Notes: a model not told the origin generated them from the letters alone. A stretch of 64,000 nt of DNA from Sphingomonas aerophila (GCF_014199305.1 NZ_JACIJK010000007.1:62001-126000); one strand, 5' to 3'. Numbered from the stretch's first letter, positions 8,639-18,148 are shown. Translations and numbers: made by a program.

Positions 8639-10653
8639 GCCACAGCCCCCATCAACGCGGTGGTTCGCGCGTCCTCGTGCCGGGTGACGTCCTCGACCGG
8701 GATGTAGAAGTCGCGCTTGTAGTTGAAGGTGTGGCCGATCGCGACCGCCAGGATCCCGACGATGCTCACCACTGCCAGCCACCAGACGTACCAGATCATG
8801 CCCGTGCCAAAGGCGACGCTGAGCGCGGCCAGGATCACGCCCGTGCCCGTGTTGCTGGGCATGTGGATTGGGCGATAGCCGCTGATGGGCCGCTGGTAGC
8901 CGCGCGCCTTCATGTCCGCCCAGGCGTCACCATCATGCACAACCGGCGTGAAAGCGAAATTGTAGTCGGGCGGGGGTGACGAGGTCGCCCATTCCAGCGT
9001 GCGGCCGTTCCATGGGTCGCCCGTCACATCGCGCAGCTGTTCGCGATCACGGATGCTGACATAGAACTGGACCAGCATCGCCGCGATGCCGAGCGCGATC
9101 AGGAATGCGCCGAACCCTGCGATGATGAACCAGATCTGGAGGCTGGGATCGTCAAAGGTGCGCAGGCGCCGAGTCACGCCCATCAGGCCCAGCACATAAA
9201 GAGGGACGAAGGCGAAGTAGAAGCCGCTGACCCAGAGCCAGAAGGACCGCTTGCCCCACGTCGTCTCCAGCTTGAAGCCGAACGCCTTGGGCCACCAGTA
9301 GTTGATCGCGGCGAAGGCGCCGAACAGCACACCGCCGATGATGACGTTGTGGAAGTGCGCGACCAGGAACAGCGAATTGTGCAGCACGAAGTCTGCCGGC
9401 GGCACGGCCAGCAGCACGCCCGTCATCCCACCCAGCGTGAAGGTGATCATGAACGCCACCGTCCACATCATCGGCAGCTCGAAGCGCACGCGGCCGCGGT
9501 ACATGGTGAACAGCCAGTTGAAGATCTTCGCTCCCGTCGGGATCGAGATGATCATGGTCGTGATGCCGAAGAAGCTGTTGACGCTAGCGCCCGATCCCAT
9601 GGTGAAGAAGTGGTGCAACCAGACAAGATAGGCGAGGATGGTGATGACCAGCGTTGCATAGACCATCGACGTGTAGCCGAAGAGCCGCTTGCCCGAGAAG
9701 GTAGAGGTCACCTCGCTGAACACACCGAACATCGGCAGGATCAGGATATACACTTCCGGGTGGCCCCAGATCCAGATCAGGTTCACGTACATCATCGGGT
9801 TGCCGCCGAGCGTGTTCGTGAAAAAGGCGGTGCCGGCGTACCGGTCGAGGCTGAGCAGCGCGAGAACGGCGGTCAGCACCGGAAAGGCTGCAACGATTAG
9901 AATGTTGGTGCACAACGAAGTCCAGCAGAAGATCGGCATCTTCATCATGGACATGCCGGGCGCGCGCATCTTGACGATGGTCGCGATCAGGTTGACCCCC
10001 GACAGCAGGGTTCCGACGCCCGCGATCTGCAACGCCCAGATATAATAATCGACGCCAACGCCCGGGCTTGCCGCGATCCCTGACAAGGGCGGCATGGCAA
10101 GCCAGCCGGTCTGAGCGAACTCGCCCACGAACAGGCTCATCATGACCAGCACCGCGCCGCTGGCAGTCATCCAGAAGCTGAAGTTGTTCAGGAACGGAAA
10201 GGACACGTCCCGGGCGCCGATCTGCAGCGGGACGACATAGTTCATCAGCCCCGTCACGATCGGCATGGCGACAAAGAAGATCATGATCACGCCATGGGCG
10301 GTGAACACCTGGTCATAGTGATGGGCGTTCAGATAGCCCTCCGACCCGCCAAACGCGATCGCCTGTTGCAGTCGCATCATGATCGCGTCGGAAAAGCCAC
10401 GCAGCAGCATGACGATGCCGAGGATCATGTACATGATCCCGATCTTCTTGTGGTCGACGCTGGTGAACCACTCCTTCCAGAGATAGCCCCACAGCTTGAA
10501 CTTGGTGAGCGCGGCGAGCAACGCGGCGCCGCCCAGCGCCACGGCCACGAACGTGGCGACCACGATGGGCTCGTGAAGCGGCAACGATTCGAGCGTGAAC
10601 CGCCCAAACAGCGGGCTGACGGCGAACGGAGAAACTGTCATCGGACTGGCCAT
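8635..10653 (-). CDS. cyoB: Cytochrome bo3 ubiquinol oxidase subunit I (CyoB)
   Basis: 672 residues, the expected size. It is the catalytic haem-copper subunit that reduces O2 to water with quinol electrons and pumps protons. Ligands and channels are intact: His120 in FTAHGV, the HPEVY motif with Glu300 and Tyr302, the copper ligands His347/His348, and HFH further on. The D-channel Asp149 (GARDVSFP) is followed by Asn156/Asn157, and the K-channel has Thr373 and Lys376 (PTGAKIFNW). The quinol-site Arg85 and Asp89 (LRGFSDA) are present. The ATG directly follows the cyoA stop with no gap. It serves as the internal control for the altered oxidase at 41198-43090. Confidence 0.97.
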   Translation of the reverse strand: MASPMTVSPFAVSPLFGRFTLESLPLHEPIVVATFVAVALGGAALLAALTKFKLWGYLWKEWFTSVDHKKIGIMYMILGIVMLLRGFSDAIMMRLQQAIAFGGSEGYLNAHHYDQVFTAHGVIMIFFVAMPIVTGLMNYVVPLQIGARDVSFPFLNNFSFWMTASGAVLVMMSLFVGEFAQTGWLAMPPLSGIAASPGVGVDYYIWALQIAGVGTLLSGVNLIATIVKMRAPGMSMMKMPIFCWTSLCTNILIVAAFPVLTAVLALLSLDRYAGTAFFTNTLGGNPMMYVNLIWIWGHPEVYILILPMFGVFSEVTSTFSGKRLFGYTSMVYATLVITILAYLVWLHHFFTMGSGASVNSFFGITTMIISIPTGAKIFNWLFTMYRGRVRFELPMMWTVAFMITFTLGGMTGVLLAVPPADFVLHNSLFLVAHFHNVIIGGVLFGAFAAINYWWPKAFGFKLETTWGKRSFWLWVSGFYFAFVPLYVLGLMGVTRRLRTFDDPSLQIWFIIAGFGAFLIALGIAAMLVQFYVSIRDREQLRDVTGDPWNGRTLEWATSSPPPDYNFAFTPVVHDGDAWADMKARGYQRPISGYRPIHMPSNTGTGVILAALSVAFGTGMIWYVWWLAVVSIVGILAVAIGHTFNYKRDFYIPVEDVTRHEDARTTALMGAVA

Positions 10654-11739
10654 TTAGAGGGGCTTCTGGTGCGGCGTGCGCGACTGGTCAGGCGCTGCGG
10701 GTCCACGCTGGCGAATGTCGGCGGGCTTGGCCGGCGGGGCAGCGCCCGCATCACTGGTCGTGAGTGGCGACTGCGGGCGCGGCCGTTGCGGCATTCCCAT
10801 GCCGGGCATGTGCGTCATGGCGGCGCTGTCACCCACGTCGCGGCGCATCATGTCGCTCATGCACGTCGTTCCCGGGCGCACGCACTGGTTGACCACCGCG
10901 TCGAACAGGCCCGGCTGGACGCGACCGAAGCGGATCACCGGCACCTTTTCGGTCGGCTTCTCGAGCTTCAGGTAGTTTGCGCGCGACAAGGGCAGGGGCG
11001 CTTTCCGGTTCTGCGCGACCCAGGCGGCAAAGCCGGCGTCGTCCAGCCCATGAAAGCGGAAGCGCATGCCGGAGAAGCCGGCGCCGCTGTAGTTGGCGGA
11101 GAAGCCGGCATAGTTGCCCGGCTTGTTGATTACCGCATGGAGATTGGTTTCCATCGACGGCATCGCGTAGATCATGCCGGCGAGCGTCGGCACGTAGAAG
11201 GCGTTCATGACGCTCGACGAGGTCAGCCGGAACTGGATCGGCCGATCGACAGGGGCGGCGAGTTCATTGACGGTCGCGATCCCATATTCGGGATAGATGA
11301 ACAGCCACTTCCAATCGAGCGCGACCACCTGAACCTGCAAAGGCTTGGTGCCGGCCGCGACCGGGCGGGTGGCATCCAACCGCTCCAGCGGACGATACGG
11401 GTCGAGCAGATGGGTGCCCGTCCAGGTAACGGCGCCTAGTGCGATGACGATCAGCAGCGGCGCGGACCAGATCACCAGCTCCAGCTGGGTCGAATGGTCC
11501 CAATCGGGCTCATAGCGCGCGTCGGTGTTGCTGGCGCGGTATCGCCACGCGAACAGTGCGACGAGCGCAATCACGGGGATCACGATCAGCAGCATCAGCG
11601 CAAGCGCAAAGATCACCAGGTTGCGCTGCTGGATCGCGACATCGCCCATGGGGTTCATCACCACCAAGTCGCAGCCGCTCAGCAAGGCGGGCAGCAGGGC
11701 GGCGGCGATCAGGCGCTTGAAAGGTCGGCGAGCGGGCAT
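10654..11739 (-). CDS. cyoA: Cytochrome bo3 ubiquinol oxidase subunit II (CyoA), lipoprotein
   Basis: 361 residues. A lipoprotein signal peptide ends at LLPALLSGC, followed by two membrane helices and the periplasmic cupredoxin domain. The CuA cysteines are absent, as expected for a quinol oxidase. The C-terminal ~65 residues extend beyond the core and are rich in Met, Pro and Gln (MTHMPGMGMP); Met/His-rich CyoA tails are known in other species. I set the start at MPARRPF because it opens a proper signal peptide; the upstream frame runs into the intergenic palindrome. First gene of the seven-gene operon. Confidence 0.95.
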   Translation of the reverse strand: MPARRPFKRLIAAALLPALLSGCDLVVMNPMGDVAIQQRNLVIFALALMLLIVIPVIALVALFAWRYRASNTDARYEPDWDHSTQLELVIWSAPLLIVIALGAVTWTGTHLLDPYRPLERLDATRPVAAGTKPLQVQVVALDWKWLFIYPEYGIATVNELAAPVDRPIQFRLTSSSVMNAFYVPTLAGMIYAMPSMETNLHAVINKPGNYAGFSANYSGAGFSGMRFRFHGLDDAGFAAWVAQNRKAPLPLSRANYLKLEKPTEKVPVIRFGRVQPGLFDAVVNQCVRPGTTCMSDMMRRDVGDSAAMTHMPGMGMPQRPRPQSPLTTSDAGAAPPAKPADIRQRGPAAPDQSRTPHQKPL

Positions 11740-11772
11740 GGGGGCGAGATAGGCCGGTGTGCTGCACTGCGA

Positions 11773-11793
11773 CATTGGACATTTTGTCCAATG
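11773..11793. promoter_or_regulatory. Perfect palindromic operator candidate between cyo operon and MHS transporter
   Basis: Arms CATTGGACA and TGTCCAATG form a perfect 9-bp inverted repeat around TTT. It lies 34 bases upstream of cyoA and 63 bases upstream of the divergent transporter, so one regulator could act on both. I do not recognise the cognate factor; the sequence does not look like an FNR, CRP or RegA site. Confidence 0.55.
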
Positions 11794-11855
11794 GGCGTGA
11801 GGCCCGCGTTGGTGCAAAAGGGGCTAAGATCGACCGAGAAGCCGGTCCAGGAACG

Positions 11856-13184
11856 ATGACCATGAACGCTGCCACCGCCTCTCAGCTCGCCGAACGTGAC
11901 GCCCGCGCCATCAATGCGCGCCACGGCGACATCGCGCCCGCGGAAATCGCGATCGGGGTGGTGATCGGGCGGACGTCCGAGTTCTTCGACTTCTTCGTCT
12001 ATGCGATCGCGTCCGTGCTGGTCTTCCCGGCGCTGGTGTTCCCGTATGTCGATCGGCTGACGGGCACGTTTTATTCCTTCGCGATCTTTGCCTTGGCCTT
12101 TGTCGCGCGCCCGATCGGGTCGTTGCTGTTCCTTGGCATCGACGCGGCGCTGGGGCGGGGCACCAAGCTGACCATTGCTCTGTTCCTGCTCGGCGGCTCC
12201 ACTGCGGCGGTCGCCTTCCTGCCCGGTTACGAGACGATTGGCGTCTGGTCGGCAATTTTGTTGGCGGTATTCCGGATCGGCCAGGGCATCGCACTGGGCG
12301 GGCAATGGGACGGCCTGTCGTCGCTGCTCGCGCTCAACGCGCCCGAGAACCGGCGCGGCTGGTATGCCATGATCCCGCAACTCGGCGCGCCGCTGGGGCT
12401 GATCGTGGCGAGCGGCCTGTTCGCGTTCTTCGTCAGTACGTTGTCGAACTCAGACTTTCTCGACTGGGGCTGGCGCTATCCGTTCTTTGTCGCGTTCGCG
12501 ATCAACGTGGTGGCCCTGTTTGCCCGGCTGCGCATGGTGTCGACGCCCGAATATACCGCGCTGTTCGAGAGCCGCGAGCTGGAGCCGTCGCGCGTGCTCG
12601 ACACGGTACGAACCGACTGGCGCAACATCGTGATTGGCGCCTTCGCTCCGCTGGCGAGCTTTGCGCTGTTTCACATGGTGACCGTGTTTCCGCTGTCGTG
12701 GGTTGCGCTGTTCACCAAGGAAAGTGCTGCCCGCTTCCTGGGGATTGAGATGATCGGGGGCGCCGTAGGCCTGTTGGCGGTTCTTGCCTCCGGTCTGATC
12801 GCGGATCGGATCGGCCGGCGTTACCTGCTGGGCGTCTCGGCGGCCGGAATCGCGGTGTTCAGTGGCTTCGCGCCGCAGCTGCTCGACGGCGGTGGCTGGG
12901 GCGAGATCGTGTTCATGGTCACAGGGTTTATCCTGCTCGGGCTGGCATTCGGGCAGTCGTCCGGCGCGGTCGCCGCGAATTTCGCCACCGCGCGGCGCTA
13001 CACGGGCGCGGCGCTGACGTCCGACGTTGCGTGGCTGGTCGGCGCCGCCTTCGCGCCGCTGGTCGCCCTGTTGCTCGCAAGCCAGTTCGGGCTGCTCGCA
13101 GCCGGCGCCTATCTGCTGTCGGGGGCGCTTGGCACCCTGATCGCGCTGGGCGTGAACAAGGAACTGGCGCGGCGCATCTCGTAA
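11856..13184 (+). CDS. MFS transporter, metabolite:H+ symporter (MHS) type
   Basis: 442 residues with about 12 membrane helices. The beginning (IAIGVVIGRTSEFFDFFVYAIASVLVFP) follows the MHS pattern seen in ProP, KgtP and citrate transporters, where a GxxxExFDFxxYG-like signature opens helix 1. The helix 2-3 loop is LAFVARPIGSLLFLGIDAALGR, and GQGIALGGQWDG is the helix 5 motif. A sugar or dicarboxylate substrate cannot be assigned. The ATG is chosen with CAGGA just upstream; a second ATG two codons later is possible. Divergent from cyoA and convergent with dgoA. Confidence 0.85.
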   Translation: MTMNAATASQLAERDARAINARHGDIAPAEIAIGVVIGRTSEFFDFFVYAIASVLVFPALVFPYVDRLTGTFYSFAIFALAFVARPIGSLLFLGIDAALGRGTKLTIALFLLGGSTAAVAFLPGYETIGVWSAILLAVFRIGQGIALGGQWDGLSSLLALNAPENRRGWYAMIPQLGAPLGLIVASGLFAFFVSTLSNSDFLDWGWRYPFFVAFAINVVALFARLRMVSTPEYTALFESRELEPSRVLDTVRTDWRNIVIGAFAPLASFALFHMVTVFPLSWVALFTKESAARFLGIEMIGGAVGLLAVLASGLIADRIGRRYLLGVSAAGIAVFSGFAPQLLDGGGWGEIVFMVTGFILLGLAFGQSSGAVAANFATARRYTGAALTSDVAWLVGAAFAPLVALLLASQFGLLAAGAYLLSGALGTLIALGVNKELARRIS

Positions 13185-13200
13185 GGATCGCGCCGGCCGG

Positions 13201-13833
13201 TCAGGTCTTCTTCAGAGCCTCGACGAACGCCCGCGCGCGGGTGCCGACCTCCGCGGCGGTCAGACCGGGCTTGTAAAGCGCGGAGCCGAGGCCAAAGCCG
13301 GCGGCGCCCGCCGCCGTCCAGGGCCCCATATTGTCTGGCGCGACGCCGCCTACCGGCAACAGGCGGATGCCCTTTGGCAATACGGCCAGCATCGCCTTCA
13401 TCACCGACGGGCTGGTGCCCTCGGCGGGAAATAGCTTGAGCGCGGTGGCGCCGGCGTCGATGGCCGCGAACGCCTCCGTCGGCGTGGAAATGCCCGGCAG
13501 CGAGACGAGGCCGGCGGCCGCGCTGGCCCGGATCACGTCGGTGTTGGCGTTGGGCGAAATGATCATGGTGCCGCCCGCTTCCGCCACTCGCGCGACATCG
13601 CCGGCCCGCAGGACGGTGCCGGCGCCGATCACCGCCTTGTCCCCCAGCCGCCGGGCAAGGCGCGCGACGCTGTCGAGTGGATCGGGCGAGTTCATCGGCA
13701 CTTCGATCAGGGTAAAGCCTGCATCGACCAGCTCGTCGCCGATCGCATCAACCTCGTCAGGCCGAACCCCACGAAGGATCGCCACCAGGGGGCAGCGCGC
13801 AAACGCGGCGTCGAAGTCGGCAAGGATGGTCAT
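13201..13833 (-). CDS. dgoA: 2-dehydro-3-deoxy-6-phosphogalactonate aldolase
   Basis: 210 residues, a class I KDPG/KDPGal aldolase. The Schiff-base lysine sits in ATALKLFPAE and the catalytic Glu in LIEVPMNSPDPL. The family cleaves KDPGal to pyruvate and glyceraldehyde 3-phosphate, the last step of the De Ley-Doudoroff galactose pathway. KDPGal rather than KDPG is inferred from the adjoining 2-keto-3-deoxygalactonokinase, whose stop overlaps this ATG by four bases, and from dgoD nearby. Confidence 0.92.
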   Translation of the reverse strand: MTILADFDAAFARCPLVAILRGVRPDEVDAIGDELVDAGFTLIEVPMNSPDPLDSVARLARRLGDKAVIGAGTVLRAGDVARVAEAGGTMIISPNANTDVIRASAAAGLVSLPGISTPTEAFAAIDAGATALKLFPAEGTSPSVMKAMLAVLPKGIRLLPVGGVAPDNMGPWTAAGAAGFGLGSALYKPGLTAAEVGTRARAFVEALKKT

Positions 13834-14708
13834 GACAGGTGCTTTCCGATCGCAATGATGCCGGCAAGAAAGGCGGCCTCTCCGTCCACAACGATTGCCG
13901 TGCCGCCTCGTGCCTCGACCGCGGCACTGTACAGGGCGGCAAGGTTCGGGTCGGCAAGAATATACACGGGCGCTTCGGACGCACCGCTGACTCGCGCTGC
14001 GACGTCACTGCCGATGATGAGGCCGCTCGTGAAGGCGGCCGAGTCCTCGTCGTTGCGAAGGTTCAGCATCTTGGCCGCGCGCACACCGAACAGCGAGGCA
14101 GCGAGATCGCGTCGGCCCCCTTCTTCAACCCCGGCCAGGAAGGCGGGACCTGGGTTGACGGGGGCAGCAAGCTGGCGCGCCAACACGCTGTGCTTCTTCA
14201 ACAGCGCAAAAAGCTCACCCGTCATCGCGGTCGTGAACGCTGTCACTTTGGCGTCCGTCATGGTCACCCATTTGCAATGGGTACCTGGGTGGCAGAGCAG
14301 CGCGTCGCCGGGAACCAGCCCGGCAGCGACCGCGCCAAGTAATTGCACTTCCTCACCGCGCATCACATCGGCGCGGCCACCGTCGACGACGGAGATGCCC
14401 GGTACGATGGCCGTGCGATCGTCAATCCAGCACAGGTTTCCGGCGATCTCCGCGATCCCGCACGGGGCGGGCACATAGGGCGCGACCTGCCAGCCGAGGG
14501 TCGAGCCAACCATACCCGCCATCAGCATTGGCAATTCGCCGAACTCGGCACGGATCGCCTGTGCTTCAGCAGGAAAGCTCCCCGCGGACACGGCAGTAAC
14601 GCCTTTCGGGTCGCGGGACGTGCGGGTGACCTTGCCATCCTCGACCAGAAACACGCGGCGGTTGGTGGTGCCCCAATCAACCGCCAGGAACCGCGATACG
14701 AACTTCAT
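13830..14708 (-). CDS. dgoK: 2-dehydro-3-deoxygalactonokinase
   Basis: 292 residues, the size of DgoK. The N-terminal phosphate-binding motif FLAVDWGTTNRRVF and later blocks (MAGMVGSTLGW, PGDALLCHPGTHCKW, FTTAMTGELFALL) are typical. It phosphorylates 2-keto-3-deoxygalactonate for the aldolase encoded just downstream. The start was set at MKFVSRF, where homology begins; the gene starts two bases after the transporter stop. Confidence 0.93.
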   Translation of the reverse strand: MKFVSRFLAVDWGTTNRRVFLVEDGKVTRTSRDPKGVTAVSAGSFPAEAQAIRAEFGELPMLMAGMVGSTLGWQVAPYVPAPCGIAEIAGNLCWIDDRTAIVPGISVVDGGRADVMRGEEVQLLGAVAAGLVPGDALLCHPGTHCKWVTMTDAKVTAFTTAMTGELFALLKKHSVLARQLAAPVNPGPAFLAGVEEGGRRDLAASLFGVRAAKMLNLRNDEDSAAFTSGLIIGSDVAARVSGASEAPVYILADPNLAALYSAAVEARGGTAIVVDGEAAFLAGIIAIGKHLS

Positions 14709-14710
14709 CG

Positions 14711-16333
14711 TCACCACCACGTCGCGTAGAGCGCGATAAGGATCAGGATAATACCGACGGCGCCGATGTTGAACCCGGTCCGGGTTCCATAGCGGACGCT
14801 GCCCGTGTCGATCGTGTCGGTTCCGGGCCGCTGCGGGGTGGCGAGCGAGACCACCACGCACAGCGCCAGCGAGATCAGGAACACGATCCCCATCCGGTCC
14901 ATGAACGGCACCGTCGGGGCCATCACCTTCATCAGATAGGAAAGCACCACCGACGCCACAGCCGCCGCGATCGCGCCCGCTTCATTGGCCCGCTTCCAGA
15001 ACAGGCCCGCGAGGAAGATCACCGTGATGCCCGGCGTGAAGAAGCCGGTGAATTCCTGGATGAACTGAAACGCCTGTTCGGAAGCGCCCACCAGCGGCTT
15101 GGCCGCGATAATGGCGATGATGATCGCGACAACGGCAGTGATGCGGCCGACCATCACCAGGTGCCGTTCCTCATCCTGGTGCCCCGCTGCGCTTTCATTC
15201 GCCGCACGGCCGTGGGCATCCTCGGCCTGGGTCGGGACCCGACGAAACTTCGCGTACAGATCGAGCGTGAAGATGGTCGCGATCGAGTTGATCTTGGATG
15301 CGGTAGACGCGATGATCGCCGCAACCAGCGCTGCGAACACCAGGCCGAGCAGACCGGTGGGCAACAAGCGCATCATCGTCGGATACGCCTCGTCCGGCTT
15401 GGGCAGATCGGGCGCGAGCAGCACCGCCGCAATGCCGGGCAGAACAATGATCAGCGGCATCAGCAGCTTCAGAAAGGCCGCGAACAGCACGCCTTTTTGC
15501 GCTTCGCCAAGCGACTTGGCGGCAAGAGCACGTTGAATGATGTACTGGTTGAACCCCCAATAGCTGAGGTTCGCGATCCACATGCCGCCGATCAGCACGC
15601 TAAGGCCCGGCAGGTCCATGTAGTGCGGGTCGCTCTTGTCGAGGATCATGTTGAAATGGTCGGGCAGGCTGGTGGTGAGCTTGTTCCATCCGCCAATCAC
15701 GCCCGCGTCGCCACCGATCTTGCCGAGCGTCAGATAGGCGACGACCAGGCCGCCAAGCACCAGCAGCGTGACCTGGACGATGTCGGTCAACGCTACCGCC
15801 TTTAGCCCGCCCTTGAGCTGATAAAGAAGCGCAAACACGCCCAGGATAACCAGCGCCAGTGTCTGGTCGACGCCCGCGACCTTGGTCACCGCAATGGAGC
15901 CGAGCCAGATGATGCTGGTGAGGTTCACGAACACGTACAGCGCTAGCCAGAACACGGCCATCAGCGTGCGAATGTTCTTGCCGTACCGCCGTTCCAGGAA
16001 CTGCGGCATGGTGTAGATCTCGTTCTTCAGGAAGATTGGCAGGAAGAATTTGCCGACGATCAGCAGCGTCAGGGCCGCCATCCATTCATAGGAAGCGATA
16101 GCCAGCCCGATAGCATAACCGGACCCCGACATGCCGACGATCTGTTCGGCGGAGATGTTGGCCGCGATCAATGACGCGCCGATCGCCCACCAGGGCAGGT
16201 TCTTTGATGCCAGGAAGTAGTCGGACGTATTCTTGGCGTGACCGGCCTTCTCGCGGCTGACCCATTGCGCCAGGCCGAAGATGCCGATCGCGTACAGCAC
16301 GACAACAGTGATATCGAGGGTCGACAGGTTCAT
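14711..16333 (-). CDS. Sodium/solute symporter (SSS family), probable galactose transporter
   Basis: 540 residues with about 14 membrane helices. Sequence resembles vSGLT-type sugar:Na+ symporters: the N-terminal helix LDITVVVLYAIGIFGLAQWVSR, SDYFLASKNLPWWAIGASLIAANISAEQIVGMSGSGYAIGL split by the usual loop, and LTDIVQVTLLVLGG. It heads the dgoK-dgoA transcript and shares a divergent promoter with the GntR regulator. A galactose or galactonate substrate is inferred from context. AGGAGAGG lies 10 bases upstream of the ATG. Confidence 0.88.
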   Translation of the reverse strand: MNLSTLDITVVVLYAIGIFGLAQWVSREKAGHAKNTSDYFLASKNLPWWAIGASLIAANISAEQIVGMSGSGYAIGLAIASYEWMAALTLLIVGKFFLPIFLKNEIYTMPQFLERRYGKNIRTLMAVFWLALYVFVNLTSIIWLGSIAVTKVAGVDQTLALVILGVFALLYQLKGGLKAVALTDIVQVTLLVLGGLVVAYLTLGKIGGDAGVIGGWNKLTTSLPDHFNMILDKSDPHYMDLPGLSVLIGGMWIANLSYWGFNQYIIQRALAAKSLGEAQKGVLFAAFLKLLMPLIIVLPGIAAVLLAPDLPKPDEAYPTMMRLLPTGLLGLVFAALVAAIIASTASKINSIATIFTLDLYAKFRRVPTQAEDAHGRAANESAAGHQDEERHLVMVGRITAVVAIIIAIIAAKPLVGASEQAFQFIQEFTGFFTPGITVIFLAGLFWKRANEAGAIAAAVASVVLSYLMKVMAPTVPFMDRMGIVFLISLALCVVVSLATPQRPGTDTIDTGSVRYGTRTGFNIGAVGIILILIALYATWW

Positions 16334-16398
16334 TCGGGCGCCTCTCCTGGCATAACCGAGTCCGGTAGGTCGGCGGGCCGGCTCGCTTCGTCTCAGCT

Positions 16399-16419
16399 CG
16401 ATTTATATGATATATATCG
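16399..16419. promoter_or_regulatory. GntR/FadR-type operator candidate
   Basis: A 21-base palindrome with arms CGATTTATAT and ATATATATCG around a central G; only one symmetric base pair breaks the repeat. It is strikingly AT-rich against a GC-rich background and lies in the 141-base divergent region between the SSS transporter and the FadR-type regulator. Autoregulation and control of the dgoKA transcript are the expected roles (inference). Confidence 0.55.
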
Positions 16420-16474
16420 TCTGTCTAGCGAGTCAGGGGTGACAGGGCGCAGAATCAAAGACACAATCGCGTCC

Positions 16475-17221
16475 ATGGCATCTCTGGCGGTGAGCCCGAA
16501 CCTCGGCGAGCGGCCTGCACTCGGCCGTAATCTAACTTATGGTATGCTCGACCGGCTTGGTCGAGCGATCGTTACGGGCGCCTATGCGGAGCAGGGATTC
16601 CCGACTGAGGCTGACCTGGCAAAGGAATATGGCGTCAGTCGATCCGTAACGCGCGAGGCGGTGAAGATGCTGACGGCGAAGGGGCTGCTTAGCGCCCGCC
16701 CCCGGCTGGGTACCGTGGTGCAGCCATCGAGCTCGTGGAACCTGTTCGACACGAATGTCCTGCGCTGGTTGCTGGAACGGACGTTCTCGGTGGAGCTGCT
16801 GGTCCAGTTCAACCAACTCAGGGTCGCGATAGAACCGGAAGCGGCCGCTCTCGCCGCCCGTTTCGCGAGCCCGGCCGACCAGCGTGACATCACGGCGGGG
16901 CTGGAGCGGATGAAGGCGGCGGAGCGCGGGTTCGATGACCCGCTGGAAGCAGATATCGCGTATCATATCGCCATCCTGCACGCGTCCAAGAACCCGTTCT
17001 ACGGACAGTTCCGCGACGTGGTGGCAACCGCGCTGCGCAAGTCGATCCGCTTCACCAACCGGGTAAAGGGACGCACGGCCAACATCGCCGACCATACGGC
17101 TGTGGCCGAGGCGATCCGTCGTGGCGATCCCGATGGCGCGCGTGAAGCGATGCGGCGGCTGATCCAGGACGTGCTCGACCTGATCGAACATGTCGAGGCG
17201 GAGGCCGCCGCCGAAGGTTGA
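16475..17221 (+). CDS. GntR family regulator, FadR subfamily (DgoR-like)
   Basis: 248 residues. The N-terminal winged helix has FPTEADLAKEYGVSRSVTREAVKMLTAKGLL and the wing PRLGTVV. The all-helical FCD ligand domain keeps a metal site pattern (EADIAYHIAILHASKNPF, then ADHTAVAEAI). E. coli DgoR is of this subfamily and represses galactonate genes. The gene is divergent from the galactose/galactonate transporter with a palindrome between them. The ATG lacks a clear ribosome-binding site; the frame is open for 79 codons upstream, but that part would read through the operator. Confidence 0.9.
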   Translation: MASLAVSPNLGERPALGRNLTYGMLDRLGRAIVTGAYAEQGFPTEADLAKEYGVSRSVTREAVKMLTAKGLLSARPRLGTVVQPSSSWNLFDTNVLRWLLERTFSVELLVQFNQLRVAIEPEAAALAARFASPADQRDITAGLERMKAAERGFDDPLEADIAYHIAILHASKNPFYGQFRDVVATALRKSIRFTNRVKGRTANIADHTAVAEAIRRGDPDGAREAMRRLIQDVLDLIEHVEAEAAAEG

Positions 17222-17224
17222 TCG

Positions 17225-18148
17225 TCAGTCCGTCATCCGTACCGGTTCGATCTGGCCGAGCTTGTCATAGGTGATGGTCTGGATCGCGACGCGGCGGTCA
17301 TCGGTATAGGGCCCGTCGTCCGCCTTTTTCTCCCAGCGATGGTACACGATCAGCCATTCGCCGGTCTTCGGGTCCTGCACGAAGCTATGGTGGCCTGGTC
17401 CCTTGTAGCGGCCCTGGCTCGACAGGATCTCGCCCCGATACTTCCACGGGCCGGTAGGGGAGGTCGCCATGGCGTAGTGAACGGAATAGTCGGCCCGGTT
17501 CCAGTGCCCATGGCTCCACGACAGGTAATAAATCCCGCCGCGTTCGTGCATGAACACGCCTTCGGTGAACAGGGGCGGCTGGTTGATAGCCACTTCGCCC
17601 GCGATCGTCGTCAGGTCGGCGTTAAGCTCGAACACCCGCAACCGCGATCCCGCACTGCCACCGGCGTACAGCAGGCGCCGTCCAGAATGGGGGTCGATGA
17701 AGACCATCGGGTCGATCGCCTCAAACCCGTTGCCGCCGGTGAGCAACGGTTTTCCCGAGTCGGTGCAGGGCCCCGCTGGGCCGGTGCAGGTCGCGACGCC
17801 GAGCCGACTGGGCGTCGGATCCTGCGGCCCGACCGAATAGTAGAGATAGTATCGCCCGTTCGCCGCGAGCATGTCGGGCGCCCACAGGAAATGGCGGCGA
17901 GCATGGTCGTCACGCGCCCAGCGAACGTCCTTCAGTCGGATCAGGTCGCCACGATCCTGCCAATGGGCACGGTCCGCCGACGACCAGCTTTCCAGCCGGT
18001 CGCCCCTTCCGGTTGGATAAATCCACATCCGCCCGTCGGCGAAGATCGCATCGGGGTCCGCCCCGGCGAATATCGAAGGCGTATCCTTTGCCGCCGCGTT
18101 GCCTGCCAGCAGCAGCAAGGCTGCGGCCAGGACGGCGACCGGCTTCAT
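17225..18148 (-). CDS. Glycoside hydrolase family 43 protein, secreted
   Basis: 307 residues with a signal peptide (LAAALLLLAGNAAAK). The five-bladed propeller motifs of GH43 are visible: GADPDAIFADG (catalytic base Asp), GFEAIDPMVFIDP (pKa-tuning Asp), and FTEGVFMHERGGIYYLSWS (acid Glu). The family covers arabinofuranosidases, xylosidases, arabinanases and galactan 1,3-beta-galactosidases. In this galactose cluster an arabinogalactan-type substrate is plausible. The ATG overlaps the GH5-like gene stop by four bases. Confidence 0.88.
   Translation of the reverse strand: MKPVAVLAAALLLLAGNAAAKDTPSIFAGADPDAIFADGRMWIYPTGRGDRLESWSSADRAHWQDRGDLIRLKDVRWARDDHARRHFLWAPDMLAANGRYYLYYSVGPQDPTPSRLGVATCTGPAGPCTDSGKPLLTGGNGFEAIDPMVFIDPHSGRRLLYAGGSAGSRLRVFELNADLTTIAGEVAINQPPLFTEGVFMHERGGIYYLSWSHGHWNRADYSVHYAMATSPTGPWKYRGEILSSQGRYKGPGHHSFVQDPKTGEWLIVYHRWEKKADDGPYTDDRRVAIQTITYDKLGQIEPVRMTD

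Noticed and set aside
10294..11439. Plus-strand frame (381 codons) opposite cyoA/cyoB
   Set aside because: Shadow of the quinol oxidase genes; His/Arg/Gly-rich translation without family features.
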